A DNA stretch of 64,000 bases from Paracidovorax avenae ATCC 19860. GTDB taxonomy: Bacteria; Pseudomonadota; Gammaproteobacteria; Burkholderiales; Burkholderiaceae_C. The stretch is from assembly GCF_000176855.2 (NCBI RefSeq), contig NC_015138.1, positions 2,232,001 through 2,296,000 of the forward strand. The letters are read 5' to 3'. Under the pieces are notes generated by a model that made no database searches, was not told the DNA's origin, and saw nothing but the letters and a program-made list of their open reading frames with translations. Of the stretch, positions 27,017-36,192 are shown piece by piece. A program made the translations under genes and the position numbers. How positions within the stretch are numbered: the stretch's first letter is position 1; every line of letters starts with the position of its first letter.

Positions 27017-27600
27017 AACCCTCTCCTTTCTTCCATGACCTGCGTTCGGCCTACCAGGCCGAGCTCGACGACCTTGCCCAGGATTCCGAAGGCAAGGACG
27101 TGCTGCGCAAGCGCCTCGCCCAGAAGCGCGGCGAGATCGCCTTCCTGGCCAAGATGATCGATTTCAGCCCCGAGATGGTCGCGGTGGCCTTCCACCAGGG
27201 CTTCCGCTTCCACCGGCCGGCCGCGCTCGATCCGCTGCTGGGGCGGGGCGGGGCGTCGGACCTGCCGGAATGGTCCGCGCTGGGCGGGGCGGTGGCGCTC
27301 GAGCCCTGGGCCCAGCCGCTGGCGGACGTGGTCCTGGCGGAGCCGTCGGGCGCGCGCTTCCTGTCGCTGGCAGCGCTGCTCGAATACCAGCGCCAGCATG
27401 CCCGCTTCGCCGGCCAGGGCACCGGCAGTGCCGAGGCCGGGGAGGGCGAAGAGGAAGAAGGCGGGGACGAGGCGGAGCAGGGCGACGACGACGAGGCCCG
27501 CTGGAGCGCCGACGACGCCAGCGAGCCCCGCAGCCATGCCGACCGCGAGGAGGCTGCCGCCGACTGGATGGCCGACCTCGGATTCGACCGCAAGGAGTAA
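27013..27600 (+). CDS. Conserved hypothetical protein with acidic C-terminus
   Basis: 195 aa; GTG start overlapping the J-domain stop by 4 bp. The N-terminal two thirds look helical and globular (FHDLRSAYQAELDDLAQDSEGK and onwards). The last ~60 residues are strongly acidic (GEEEEGGDEAEQGDDDE). No domain recognised. The coupling to a J protein and the acidic tail would fit a chaperone client-adaptor role, which is only a guess. Confidence 0.75.
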   Translation: MKPSPFFHDLRSAYQAELDDLAQDSEGKDVLRKRLAQKRGEIAFLAKMIDFSPEMVAVAFHQGFRFHRPAALDPLLGRGGASDLPEWSALGGAVALEPWAQPLADVVLAEPSGARFLSLAALLEYQRQHARFAGQGTGSAEAGEGEEEEGGDEAEQGDDDEARWSADDASEPRSHADREEAAADWMADLGFDRKE

Positions 27601-27605
27601 CCGCC

Positions 27606-28361
27606 ATGTCCCGACATCTCGCCCTCATCACCCAGACCCAGGCCCTGATCGCCGCCGGCGATATCGTGGGCGCCGAGTCCGCCCTGTCCCAGCTCGCCGA
27701 CGACGAGGGCGACCGCGCCCTGGTCGAGGTGCTGGACGAGCTCGCGCCCAAGGACGTGCTGGCCGTCATGCGCGAATACGACGAATCCCGCGCCTCGGTG
27801 GTCAACATGCTGGTGACGCCCCAGCAGTTCGCGCGCGCGCTGGTGCTGGAGAAGCAGTACAAGGACGCCACCCACACCTACCTGCGCAGCATGGTGAACG
27901 CCGTCGTGTTCCGCGGCGACGTGGAGCCGGTAAAGTTCCTCACCGCCATCGGCGACCTGGAAGGCGGCAGCGAGGCCCTGGCCCATTATTTCGCGGAGAA
28001 GTGGAGCCGGCTGGAGGCCTTCGCGCGCACCGGCCTCTTCGACGCCACCGAGGACTACGGCCCGGCGCTGACCGAGGACCAGCTCTTCAACGTGGCCTAC
28101 GCCCCCCCGAAGGTGGACCAGGACGAGGTGGCCGACCGCGACTGGATGCAGATGGCCTGGCTGCTGCGCTACCAATGTCCGGATCTGTTCATCGAGACCC
28201 TGCTGGTGCTGCGCGCCAAGGCGCAAGCCTACGACGAAGGACTGGGCGACGACGAGACCGGCACGGACGAGGACGACGACGGCAGGTTCGAGACCAGCGA
28301 GACCGACCGCGGCAAGGCCACGCCGGCTGCGCGGGCGTCCGACGAAGAGTCGGCGATCTGA
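27606..28361 (+). CDS. Conserved hypothetical protein, helical, acidic tail
   Basis: 251 aa. Start ATG 27606 lies 5 bp after the previous stop. The body is helical (LALITQTQALIAAGDIVGAE, LVEVLDELAPKDVLAVMREYD) with possible TPR- or HEAT-like repeats. The C-terminal 35 residues are acidic (DDETGTDEDDDGR). No recognised family. It shares the acidic-tail style of its upstream neighbour, which suggests a common complex. Confidence 0.75.
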   Translation: MSRHLALITQTQALIAAGDIVGAESALSQLADDEGDRALVEVLDELAPKDVLAVMREYDESRASVVNMLVTPQQFARALVLEKQYKDATHTYLRSMVNAVVFRGDVEPVKFLTAIGDLEGGSEALAHYFAEKWSRLEAFARTGLFDATEDYGPALTEDQLFNVAYAPPKVDQDEVADRDWMQMAWLLRYQCPDLFIETLLVLRAKAQAYDEGLGDDETGTDEDDDGRFETSETDRGKATPAARASDEESAI

Positions 28362-28377
28362 GCCGGAGGCCGCCGCG

Positions 28378-29673
28378 ATGAGCGTTTCCGATTCCAGCCC
28401 GGCCGCAGGGGGCGCGACGGCGCTCTCGCTGCACGACGGCCGCCCGTTCTTCGAGAAGGCCCTGGTGCATGGCATCCGCCATGGCATCGTGCCGGCCGAG
28501 CGGGTGGAGGCCATCGCGGCCGAGGCACCCAAGGGCATGGTACAGATCGCCCGCTACTTCGGCACGGAGTTCCTGCGGCCCGACCTGGAGCGTGCGCGCG
28601 AGCGCATGGTGAACCTCGTCAGCCTCGACCTGATCGAGGACAGCGGCGGCGACCTCGGCCGCGCGGCGCAGAGCCTGCGCGAGCACAGTTTCCTGTCGCG
28701 CTCCAAGGCGGGATCGGACCGGCTGCGCCGCCTGATCGCGCTGCCGCAGAGCAGCAATTTCGGGTTCCTTTCGACCACCGGCGAGCCGGACGTGCAGCAG
28801 CTGTCGGTCTGGTCGCTGCGCAGCCATGCCGACTACCGCGCGGAGCTGGAGCGCCGCACCGGCATCGCCGCCGCGATCGAGGCCGCCCGCTGGTTTGCGG
28901 AACGCCTGGACCTGGACGAAAACGCGCTGGAGGCGGCCGGCGCCGAGGCCGAGGCCGTCGTCCGCATGGGCCTGTTGTGGCACTGGATGCATCCGGCAGC
29001 CGAGGCCTGGCCGCATGCCGTGTCGTTCGAGAAGCGCCTGTCCGCCATGCGGCGCAAGGGCATTCCCGCGCCGTCGCGCCTGCCGCTGCCCGGCGGCATG
29101 CCGGTCGAAGTGGCTGCCGTCGCGGACGCGCACGTCGCGGCTGTGCTGGCGGATGCTGCGCGCATCCTCGACGCGGCCACGGCGCCCCGCGCGCTGCTGC
29201 GGCCCATGGGCAGCTTCCGCGCGCGCTACTTCCTGGAGGACGATCCGCTCGCCGAGGCGGACGATTACCACCAGGGGCTGGACGCCCTGCTGGAAGCCGG
29301 GGACGACGCGGACGCAGCGCCCGCGCCGGCCAGCCGGACCTGGGAGCGGCTCACGCAGGGCCATGAGGACGAGCATTCGCTGCTCACGCTCTTGCTGTGC
29401 CTGGCGGCCGGCGTGCCGCGCAAGACCGTGCTGACCGAGAAGGCCGCCGCGAGCCTGGTGCGCCGCGTGCGCAAACACGGCTGGCAACCGGAGCTCGCCG
29501 AGGAATTCATCCGCGCGCATGCGGCCAGCGTGCGCCAGGCAAGCTACCTGGCGCTCTGGAAGTCCTTCGTGGACGAGTCTGCCACCACGCTGCTCAACCA
29601 CCGGGACGAGCGCCTGGAAGAAGCGCGCGCGCTGCTGCGCCGCGAGTGCCACGTGGCGGACGGCGCGGAGTGA
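28378..29673 (+). CDS. Conserved hypothetical protein, 431 aa
   Basis: Largely helical, no signal peptide or membrane segment. I recognise no domain. It begins 16 bp after the previous gene and its stop overlaps the GTG start of the AraC gene, so it belongs to the J-domain operon. Repetitive helical character (EKALVHGIRHGIVPAERVE, LIALPQSSNFGFLSTTGEPD) suggests a scaffold-like protein; function unknown. Confidence 0.75.
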   Translation: MSVSDSSPAAGGATALSLHDGRPFFEKALVHGIRHGIVPAERVEAIAAEAPKGMVQIARYFGTEFLRPDLERARERMVNLVSLDLIEDSGGDLGRAAQSLREHSFLSRSKAGSDRLRRLIALPQSSNFGFLSTTGEPDVQQLSVWSLRSHADYRAELERRTGIAAAIEAARWFAERLDLDENALEAAGAEAEAVVRMGLLWHWMHPAAEAWPHAVSFEKRLSAMRRKGIPAPSRLPLPGGMPVEVAAVADAHVAAVLADAARILDAATAPRALLRPMGSFRARYFLEDDPLAEADDYHQGLDALLEAGDDADAAPAPASRTWERLTQGHEDEHSLLTLLLCLAAGVPRKTVLTEKAAASLVRRVRKHGWQPELAEEFIRAHAASVRQASYLALWKSFVDESATTLLNHRDERLEEARALLRRECHVADGAE

Positions 29674-30503
29674 ACGCGGAGCCGGCACCGGACGCCGGGC
29701 CGGCAGAGGCCTTCTGGCGTGACCCGGCGCTGCCCTTCGCCGAAAGCCGCCGTGCCTGCCGCAGCCGGGCCTGCTACCGGCCCCACCTGCACCCCACGTT
29801 CTCGATCGGCGCGGTGGACGGTGGACGCAGCGTGTTCACGGGTGCGGAAGGCGGCCCCGTCCCGCTGCGTGCGGGCATGCTGGTGTTCGTGCCGGCCGGG
29901 CGCGTGCATGCCTGCAACCCGGTGCCGGGCTCCGCGTGGAGCTACCAGATGCTGCACCTGGATGCGGAATGGCTCCAGGCGGTGCGCAGCGAGGCCGCCG
30001 CAGCCGTGCCGGAAGGCGGCGGCCCGGTGCGCATCGTGGACGATCCGGCCTGCCATGCGCGCTTCGCGCGCCTGAACGCACTGCTGTTTTCCCAGGCCGC
30101 GCCGCAGGACAAGGAGGCCGCGTTGATCGAATTCGTCGGCGACAGCGACGCAATGCACGGCCTGCGCATCCCGGCGCCCGCCGCCGGCCCTGGCCTGCAG
30201 GAGCGGCTGCGACCGGCGATGGAGCGCCTGCGCGACGCGCCCGCCGACAGCACGCCGCTCGATGAACTGGCCCGGCTGGCCGGCATGGGCCGCTACCAGC
30301 TGATCCGGGCGTTCAAGGCCGCCACCGGCATGACGCCCCATGCCTGGCAAATGAACCTGAGGATCAACTGCGCGCGGGCGCGCCTGCAGGACGGGGACAG
30401 CCTCGCGGACGTGGCCCATGGCCTGGGTTTCGCCGACCAGGCCCACTTCCAGCGGATGTTCAAGGCGCATGCGGGCGTGACCCCGGGGCGGTTCCGCGCC
30501 TAG
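29670..30503 (+). CDS. AraC-family transcriptional regulator with cupin sensor
   Basis: 277 aa from GTG 29670 (4-bp overlap with the preceding stop). The N-terminal cupin-like domain (HLHPTFSIGAVDGG, MLVFVPAGRVHACNP) should bind a small ligand. The C-terminal double helix-turn-helix is LDELARLAGMGRYQLIRAFKAATG and DVAHGLGFADQAHFQRMFK, ending VTPGRFR. A LysE-type exporter gene follows after 97 bp; AraC plus LysE/RhtB pairs commonly form a regulator-exporter unit. Confidence 0.9.
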   Translation: MNAEPAPDAGPAEAFWRDPALPFAESRRACRSRACYRPHLHPTFSIGAVDGGRSVFTGAEGGPVPLRAGMLVFVPAGRVHACNPVPGSAWSYQMLHLDAEWLQAVRSEAAAAVPEGGGPVRIVDDPACHARFARLNALLFSQAAPQDKEAALIEFVGDSDAMHGLRIPAPAAGPGLQERLRPAMERLRDAPADSTPLDELARLAGMGRYQLIRAFKAATGMTPHAWQMNLRINCARARLQDGDSLADVAHGLGFADQAHFQRMFKAHAGVTPGRFRA

Positions 30504-30600
30504 CTTTCCTCCGGGTGGGGCCCGGGGCGCAATTTCATTCAATACGGCGCGCCCGGCGGCCGGCACAGTGGCGGCCTTCCTCAGCCCGCCTGCCACCCGC

Positions 30601-31236
30601 ATGGAACAGTTCCTCCTGATCGCCGCCGCGCATTTCCTCGCCCTGCTGTCGCCGGGGCCGGACTTTTTCCTGATCGCCCGGACCTCGCTGTCGGCCGGAT
30701 GGCGGACGGCTGGCGGGGCCTGCGTGGGCATCGCGCTCGCCAACGGCGTGTTCATCGTGGCGGCGTTCGCCGGCCTGTCCGCGCTGCGCGTGGGCAGCCC
30801 GTGGTTCACCGGCATCCAGCTGGCCGGTGCTGCCTACCTGCTCTACCTGGGCGTGCTGTTCATGCGCCATGCGGGCCGCAGCCGCCTGGACGTCTCCGCG
30901 GCCGCGGGCGCCTTCGCGCCAGGGCGCGGGGCCCGGTGGCGGGCCGCAGGCATGGGGTTTGTCTCGGCCGCGCTCAATCCGAAGAACGCGCTGTTCTATG
31001 CGAGCCTCGCGGCCATGCTGGCCGGACCGCAGGCCACGCCGGGATGGAAGGTGTTCTACGGCGCGTGGATGTTCTGCGCCGTGCTGCTGTGGGACCTGGC
31101 GGTCGCCGTCGCGATCGGCAACCGGGCCGTGCTGCACCGCTTCGCGCGGGCGCTGCCCTGGCTGGAGCGGGTGTCGGGCGCCGTCCTCGTCCTGGCCGGC
31201 TGCCTCGTGATCGCGATGCTCGTGCGCGGGGGATGA
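30601..31236 (+). CDS. LysE/RhtB-family amino acid exporter
   Basis: 211 aa with about six membrane segments. Start ATG 30601 gives the family N-terminus EQFLLIAAAHFLALLSPGPDFFLI, with the conserved SPGPDF motif; GFVSAALNPKNALFY is the second signature. It exports amino acids or similar metabolites across the inner membrane; the substrate is not predictable. Preceded by an AraC regulator and followed at once by a strong hairpin. Confidence 0.92.
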   Translation: MEQFLLIAAAHFLALLSPGPDFFLIARTSLSAGWRTAGGACVGIALANGVFIVAAFAGLSALRVGSPWFTGIQLAGAAYLLYLGVLFMRHAGRSRLDVSAAAGAFAPGRGARWRAAGMGFVSAALNPKNALFYASLAAMLAGPQATPGWKVFYGAWMFCAVLLWDLAVAVAIGNRAVLHRFARALPWLERVSGAVLVLAGCLVIAMLVRGG

Positions 31237-31239
31237 AAA

Positions 31240-31275
31240 AAAGAAAGCCGCCCCGGCGGTGCCGGGGCGGCTTGT
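31240..31275. terminator. Bidirectional terminator, 12-bp perfect stem
   Basis: AGCCGCCCCGGC (31246-31257) pairs perfectly with GCCGGGGCGGCT (31261-31272) around a 3-base loop. On the minus strand it is followed by TTTCTTTTTTT, making it a classical terminator for the small genes at 31301-31998. It also lies just past the LysE stop on the plus strand. Confidence 0.85.
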
Positions 31276-31300
31276 CATCGGCCCACGGGCCGCGATGGCA

Positions 31301-31594
31301 TCAGAGTTCGCCCAACTGCGCCTGGGCGACCGCGGGCAGGTGGCTCTTGATGAAGTTCTGGATCACGCTGCACGGCAGCAGGAACGGCCGCTGCGTGATC
31401 GTGATCGTGCAGGTCTGGCCGCTCACCATGAAGGTGCCCGCCACGGGGCCGAGCGGGGTGCCCACGGTGAACGCGCCACCGCTGGGGCCGCCGGTGATCG
31501 TGCCGCCGTGCTCATGGATCATGGTGGCGATCTTGACGAACAGCTCCTGGGCGCTGCCGGTGAAATCGACGCTGAAGGGAGGGCAGGATGCCAT
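31301..31594 (-). CDS. Small hypothetical protein, 97 aa
   Basis: Start ATG 31594 has GGAAGGAG upstream at good spacing. A pattern of β-strands (GGAFTVGTPLGPVAGTFMVSG, CTITITQRPFLLPCS) is followed by a helix (VIQNFIKSHLPAV). This resembles the layout of the polyhydroxyalkanoate granule-associated (PHA_gran_rgn) small proteins, but similarity is only in pattern. Three cysteines. Lies 35 bp after the next gene and shares its terminator, so the two form an operon. Confidence 0.65.
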   Translation of the reverse strand: MASCPPFSVDFTGSAQELFVKIATMIHEHGGTITGGPSGGAFTVGTPLGPVAGTFMVSGQTCTITITQRPFLLPCSVIQNFIKSHLPAVAQAQLGEL

Positions 31595-31629
31595 GGGGGT
31601 GCTCCTTCCTGGAGGTGGGGCGTCCAGGC

Positions 31630-31998
31630 TCAGCAGCAGCCGAACTTGTAGGTGTAGATCGCGGCACCGTTGAGGAAGACGGTGATCTTTGCGCCGCAGG
31701 GGATGATGCCGCAGGTATCGACGCAGGCCTTCAGCTGCGCTCCGACGGGGATAGGGATGGGCAGGGTGAAGCAAATCTTGCCCAGGACAGGAACCTGGAC
31801 GCAGACCTTCCGGGTGGCCGGATCGTACGACGCTCCCACGCAGACCTGGATGCGCAGCGCGTCCACATCCGGCAGTTGGGCGCGCAGGTTGTCGAAGTTG
31901 TCTGCCGAGGCCGCGTCGGAGAACCCGGCCACCGCGAAGTTCGGCAGATGCTCATCGCCGCCAGATGCCTTGGTTTGATTGCAATTGCAGTCGGACAT
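31630..31998 (-). CDS. Small cysteine-rich hypothetical protein, 122 aa
   Basis: Start ATG 31998 has GAGAGAGGAAA upstream. It opens with MSDCNCNQ and ends with a Cys pair (YTYKFGCC); nine cysteines in all suggest metal binding or disulfides. The middle is β-rich with a repeated Pro-Ile pattern (PVLGKICFTLPIPIPVGAQL) and a CVDTCGIIPCG cluster. No signal peptide seen. No family recognised. First gene of the two-gene unit that faces away from the CadC-like regulator. Confidence 0.65.
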   Translation of the reverse strand: MSDCNCNQTKASGGDEHLPNFAVAGFSDAASADNFDNLRAQLPDVDALRIQVCVGASYDPATRKVCVQVPVLGKICFTLPIPIPVGAQLKACVDTCGIIPCGAKITVFLNGAAIYTYKFGCC

Positions 31999-32431
31999 GG
32001 TTTTTTCCTCTCTCGATTCGTTGCTGTTGAAGTCGGCCGGAGCCATGCAACTTGTCTGCTTCCGGCCGTAGGGGGTGCCTTCGCTTCGTTCGCGATACCG
32101 TGGGGGACGGAATCGACAACGGGGCGGAAGGCAGGCGGATTCTGTGAGCCGGCGGCGTCTTCAGCCTTTAACTGCGTCTTTATTCTTCTGAAGAATCCTT
32201 AATTCCATGCAATGCGAAAAAACGTCGAACCGATCGAAATCAGATATTTCTTATTTTTATGGTTGGTTAATTTTTATTTATAGGTTTTGGACCGGGCGGC
32301 CGCTATCCCTGCTGGGGGCGAGTGAGGATGCGATTGCATCCGATTACATCGACATCGTTCGCTGCAAGGGCCGGGGGTAGAGTGCAGGACGCGGGGGAGG
32401 AAACCGCAGAGCCTGTGCAAGAAAGAAAACG
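31999..32431. promoter_or_regulatory. AT-rich divergent intergenic region
   Basis: 433 bp without a gene, separating the small cysteine-rich protein (minus strand) from the CadC-like regulator (plus strand). The middle, about 32160-32290, is strikingly AT-rich for this genome with runs of T and A. It is the likely site of both promoters and perhaps of a silencing protein or the adjacent regulator. I could not define exact -35/-10 boxes. Confidence 0.5.
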
Positions 32432-33973
32432 ATGGCCCCAGAATTCGCGTTTGACCATTTCGTGCTGAAGGTGCGGGAGCGTCAATTGCTCTCGCACGGG
32501 TGCCCGGTCGCCCTGGGCACCCGTGCCTTCGACGTGCTGTGCACGCTGGTGCACCGCGCCGGCATGCTCGTGACCAAGTCCGAGTTGTTCCGGCAGGTGT
32601 GGCCCGGCATGGTCGTGGAGGAGAACAACCTGCAGGTCCACGTGTCCGCCCTGCGCAAGCTCGTGGGCGCGGACCGCATCGTCACCATCCCCGGCCAGGG
32701 CTACCGGTTCGTGGCGCGCGTGGCCCGGCCTCCGGAGCCGGGACAGGAGGCCCCCCAGGCCCCTCATGCGCCGTTGCACGATGCGTCCACGGGCCGGTCG
32801 ATCGCGGTGCTGCCCTTCGGTGCGGGCCCCGATGCCGCCCAGCGCCACTTCGCCGATGGCCTGGCGGAGGACGTCATCCAGCGGATGTCCCGGTCGCGCT
32901 GGATGAGCGTGATCGCCCGCAATGCGACGCAGCGCTACGGCCACCCCCTGCCGCCCAACGCGGTGATCGCCCGCGAACTGGGCGTGCGCTACCTCGTGGC
33001 CGGCCAGGCACGCTTCCATGCGGGGCGGGTGCGCGTGACGGCCGACCTGATCGATGCCACCCGCAACGAGACCATCTGGACCGAGAGCTACGAGCGCCCG
33101 GCCGATGACCTGGCGGCGGCGCAGTGCGTGATTTCCGCGGCCATCGCGAGCGCGGTGGAGCCCGTCCACCTGCGCCGGGAGGAATGCCTGCACAGTGCCG
33201 CGCCGCCGCAGGATGGCGATTACTGGCCGCTGCTCATGCGGGCGCGCTGGCACTTCTGGCGCTCCGGCCGCGACCACCTGCGGCAGGCCGGACACTACGC
33301 CCGCCGGGCGCTGCAGGCGCGGCCCGACGATGCCCCCAGCCTGGCCCTGCTGGCCTTCGTGCACATGGCCCGCGTGTGGGCGGGACGCTCGGAATGCGTG
33401 CGCGTGGACGCTTCCGAGGCGCGCCGCCTGGCGCTGCGCGCGGTGGGCAGCGACGATACCGATGCCTTCGCCCACTTCACGCTCGGCACCGCACTGTCGT
33501 TCTCCGGCCATTTCGCGCAGGCGATGTCGGAGCAGGAACTGGCCCTGTCCATCTGCCCGCAGTTCGCGGCCGCCACCGGCGAACTCGGGCGCCTGCTGGC
33601 TTTCAGCGGGCGCGCCCGCGAGGCGGACGACCGTGCCCGGCAGGCCTGCGAGGCCAGCCCGCTGGACCCGCAGATGAGCCTGTGGATGCGCACGCGGGCG
33701 CTGGCCCGGTTCGTGGAGGGCGATTACCTCGGAGCCGAGGCCTTCGCGCTGCAGGCGCTCGCCCAGCGGCCGGACTGGCTGCTGAACCACTACCTGCTGG
33801 CGGCCTGCCAGACCGCCGCCGGCCATGGGGCCGACGGACGCCGCACCCTGGAGCAGGCCCGCCGTTTCGGCCCCTATCCGGCCGAGGCGCTGCGGGCCGG
33901 CCATCCGTTCGTGGACGGGGCCGTGCTGGCGCACTACACGGGCTGCCTGCGGCAGGCCGGATGGCGGGGATAG
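32432..33973 (+). CDS. CadC-like winged-helix regulator with TPR region
   Basis: 513 aa. An OmpR/PhoB-type DNA-binding domain is at the N-terminus (about 1-100: FELFRQVWPGMVV-like helix, VSALRKLVG, TIPGQGYRF). A TolB-like/adenylate cyclase-associated segment follows (SIAVLPFGAGPDA, FADGLAEDVIQ), then TPR repeats to the C-terminus. Unlike CadC it has no transmembrane segment, so it should sense a cytoplasmic signal or partner through its TPRs. It may regulate the divergently oriented small-protein pair (inference from position). Confidence 0.85.
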   Translation: MAPEFAFDHFVLKVRERQLLSHGCPVALGTRAFDVLCTLVHRAGMLVTKSELFRQVWPGMVVEENNLQVHVSALRKLVGADRIVTIPGQGYRFVARVARPPEPGQEAPQAPHAPLHDASTGRSIAVLPFGAGPDAAQRHFADGLAEDVIQRMSRSRWMSVIARNATQRYGHPLPPNAVIARELGVRYLVAGQARFHAGRVRVTADLIDATRNETIWTESYERPADDLAAAQCVISAAIASAVEPVHLRREECLHSAAPPQDGDYWPLLMRARWHFWRSGRDHLRQAGHYARRALQARPDDAPSLALLAFVHMARVWAGRSECVRVDASEARRLALRAVGSDDTDAFAHFTLGTALSFSGHFAQAMSEQELALSICPQFAAATGELGRLLAFSGRAREADDRARQACEASPLDPQMSLWMRTRALARFVEGDYLGAEAFALQALAQRPDWLLNHYLLAACQTAAGHGADGRRTLEQARRFGPYPAEALRAGHPFVDGAVLAHYTGCLRQAGWRG

Positions 33974-34010
33974 CCGGAGGGCCGGCCCCCGGGGGCCGGG
34001 TGAGCCTCCG

Positions 34011-35288
34011 TCAGCGGCCGTGCAGGAAGTCCACCTGCGCGGGCCGGCCCGGCAGCGACAGCGTGGCCGCGGGCACGGGGCTGCCTGCCAGCCGGCGTCC
34101 GCGCCGCCAGACACCCAGCCGCGTGGCGCGCAGGCGGATGGCCTCCGCGGGCGTGCGTGCATGCAGCAGCACGAAATCCGCGTGGCAGCCCGGGGCGAGC
34201 CCGTAGCCCTCCAGGCCCAGCAGGCGGGCGGGGTTGCCGGTCACGGCGTCGAAGCACTGCCGCATCGCGTCCTGGCCCGTCATCTGCGCCACATGCAGGC
34301 CCATGTGCGCGGCCTCCAGCATGTCGGCGCTGCCGCCGCCGTACCACGGGTCCATCACGCAATCGTGGCCGAAGGCGACGGTCAGCCCGGCCGCGAGCAG
34401 TTCGGGCACGCGCGTCATGCCGCGGCGCTTGGGGTAGGTGTCGTGCCGGCCCTGCAGGGTGATGTTGATGAGCGGGTTCGCCACCACGCCCAGTTGCGCC
34501 TCGGCCATCAGCGGGATCAGCTTGCTCACGTAGTAGTTGTCCATGCTGTGCATCGACGTGAGGTGCGAGCCCGTGGCGCGGCCGTGCAGTCCCAGGCGGT
34601 GCGTTTCGTGGGCCAGGGTCTCCACGTGGCGCGACAGCGGGTCGTCGCTCTCGTCGCAGTGCATGTCCACGCGCAGGCCGCGTTCGGCGGCAAGCTCGCA
34701 CAGCAGCCGCACGCTCTCGGCGCCCTGTGCCATGGTGCGCTCGAAGTGGGGAATGCCGCCCACCACGTCCACGCCCAGGTCCAGCGCCCGGCGCAGGTTG
34801 TCGAGGCCGCCGGGCGTGCGCAGCACGCCGTCCTGCGGGAAGGCCACCAGTTGCAGGTCGAGGTAGGGGGCCACGCGGCGCTTCACTTCCAGCAGGGCTT
34901 CCACCGGCAGCAGGCTGGGGTCGCTGGTGTCCACGTGGCTGCGGATGGCCAGCAGGCCGCGTGCTACCGCCCAGTCGCAATAGGCCAGGGCGCGCTCCAC
35001 GATGGCCTCCTGCGTGAGCAGCGGCTTGAGTTCGCCCCAGAGCGCGATGCCCTCGAGCAGCGTGCCGCTGGCGTTCACGCGCGGCAGGCCGTAGGAGAGC
35101 GCGGCATCGAGGTGGAAATGCGCATCCACGAACGGCGGGCTCAGCAGCATTCCGGCGGCATCCACCGTCTCGTGGGAGGGCGCGCGCAGCCCTTCGGTGA
35201 TCTCGGCGATGCGGCCGTCCTGCACCGCCACCGACATGGAGGTACGGCCGTCGGGCAGGGTAGCGTCGTGGATCAGCAGGTCGAGCAT
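34011..35288 (-). CDS. Amidohydrolase, cytosine deaminase-like
   Basis: 425 aa metal-dependent hydrolase. Metal-ligand motifs are DAHFHLDAAL (HxH), a His in LRVDMHCDESDD and an Asp in AFGHDCVMDPWYGGG. The arrangement matches cytosine deaminase and N-isopropylammelide-type amidohydrolases, which deaminate pyrimidine or triazine rings. Start ATG 35288 gives the standard β-sandwich N-terminus LDLLIHDATLPDGR. A nucleoside-type ABC importer lies 2 kb away on the same strand, which would suit a salvage role. Confidence 0.87.
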   Translation of the reverse strand: MLDLLIHDATLPDGRTSMSVAVQDGRIAEITEGLRAPSHETVDAAGMLLSPPFVDAHFHLDAALSYGLPRVNASGTLLEGIALWGELKPLLTQEAIVERALAYCDWAVARGLLAIRSHVDTSDPSLLPVEALLEVKRRVAPYLDLQLVAFPQDGVLRTPGGLDNLRRALDLGVDVVGGIPHFERTMAQGAESVRLLCELAAERGLRVDMHCDESDDPLSRHVETLAHETHRLGLHGRATGSHLTSMHSMDNYYVSKLIPLMAEAQLGVVANPLINITLQGRHDTYPKRRGMTRVPELLAAGLTVAFGHDCVMDPWYGGGSADMLEAAHMGLHVAQMTGQDAMRQCFDAVTGNPARLLGLEGYGLAPGCHADFVLLHARTPAEAIRLRATRLGVWRRGRRLAGSPVPAATLSLPGRPAQVDFLHGR

Positions 35289-35390
35289 GGGGTCACCGGG
35301 GTTCGTAGATCGGGCGTCGTTGGGGACGAGGCAGGGACGGAGCCTGCCGGATTGCATATTCTGGGCCAGCCGCCCGTGCGCATGTGGCGG

Positions 35391-36014
35391 TCACGGCCAG
35401 CGCACCGCCACGTTCCAGCCGGAGGCCGACAGCAGCGGCTTGAGCACCCACTCGGTGTTCGTCCGCGCTTCGCGCAAGGTCTCGGGCGTGGCGCAGGCCT
35501 GCTCGACATCCTGTTGCGCGATGCGCAGTGCGGCCTCGATCGCCTGGGTGCGGTGCTCCGATCCGGGCACCAACGGCTCCAGGCCGCTGCCGTGCAGCGC
35601 ATAGAAGTACGAGCCGCCCTGGTCGCGCGGGCCGTGGTTCACGCGCGCCGACACGGTGCGCGGCGCGGGCAGCGCCAGCACGGCGGTGTGGGCGGCCGTG
35701 TCCACCTGTTCGTAGCGGGCGGCACGCAGGTCCGTGCCCACCAGGCAGTCCCCGCGCGCCACCAGCAGCACGCGGGTCTCGCCGATCGGCAGCTCCCAGC
35801 GGGTCCAGGGGATGCCCTGCGTCATCGTGCGGTGGAATTCGATCACGTTGGCGTAGCGCACGCGGACGGAGACGAGGTCCCCCAGGGATTCGACCGCGAC
35901 CATGGGCGGGGCCGGAGGGGCTGCGGGAGCGGCCTGCCGGCGGCCCACGGTCCAGGCCGCTGCGGCCGCAAGGGCGGCGGCGAGCAGGAGGGCGGAAAGG
36001 GAGACGCGTCGCAT
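35391..36014 (-). CDS. Membrane-anchored protein, probable DUF4230
   Basis: 207 aa. One N-terminal hydrophobic helix (SLSALLLAAALAAAAAWTV) anchors it, followed by an Ala/Pro linker and a periplasmic domain. The segments SVRVRYANVIEF, GDCLVGTDLRAARYEQVD, LALPAPRTVSARV and the helical AALRIAQQDVEQAC resemble DUF4230 proteins. Function unknown. Stands alone between the amidohydrolase and the VOC gene. Confidence 0.7.
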   Translation of the reverse strand: MRRVSLSALLLAAALAAAAAWTVGRRQAAPAAPPAPPMVAVESLGDLVSVRVRYANVIEFHRTMTQGIPWTRWELPIGETRVLLVARGDCLVGTDLRAARYEQVDTAAHTAVLALPAPRTVSARVNHGPRDQGGSYFYALHGSGLEPLVPGSEHRTQAIEAALRIAQQDVEQACATPETLREARTNTEWVLKPLLSASGWNVAVRWP

Positions 36015-36192
36015 GCCCCATTGTGGCCCCGCGCGTCGAGCGGGCGCCAGGGCGGGGCTTTCCGCGAGAACCCGGAGCGCGGGCGGCGGGGGCGGCCGAG
36101 CGCCATGCCGCGGGAGCGTAAGCTCTTCCTTCTAGGGTGCAGCGGTACCGAGCCGTCGCCCTGTTGTGTCTCACTTTGCGGAGTTCGATCCC

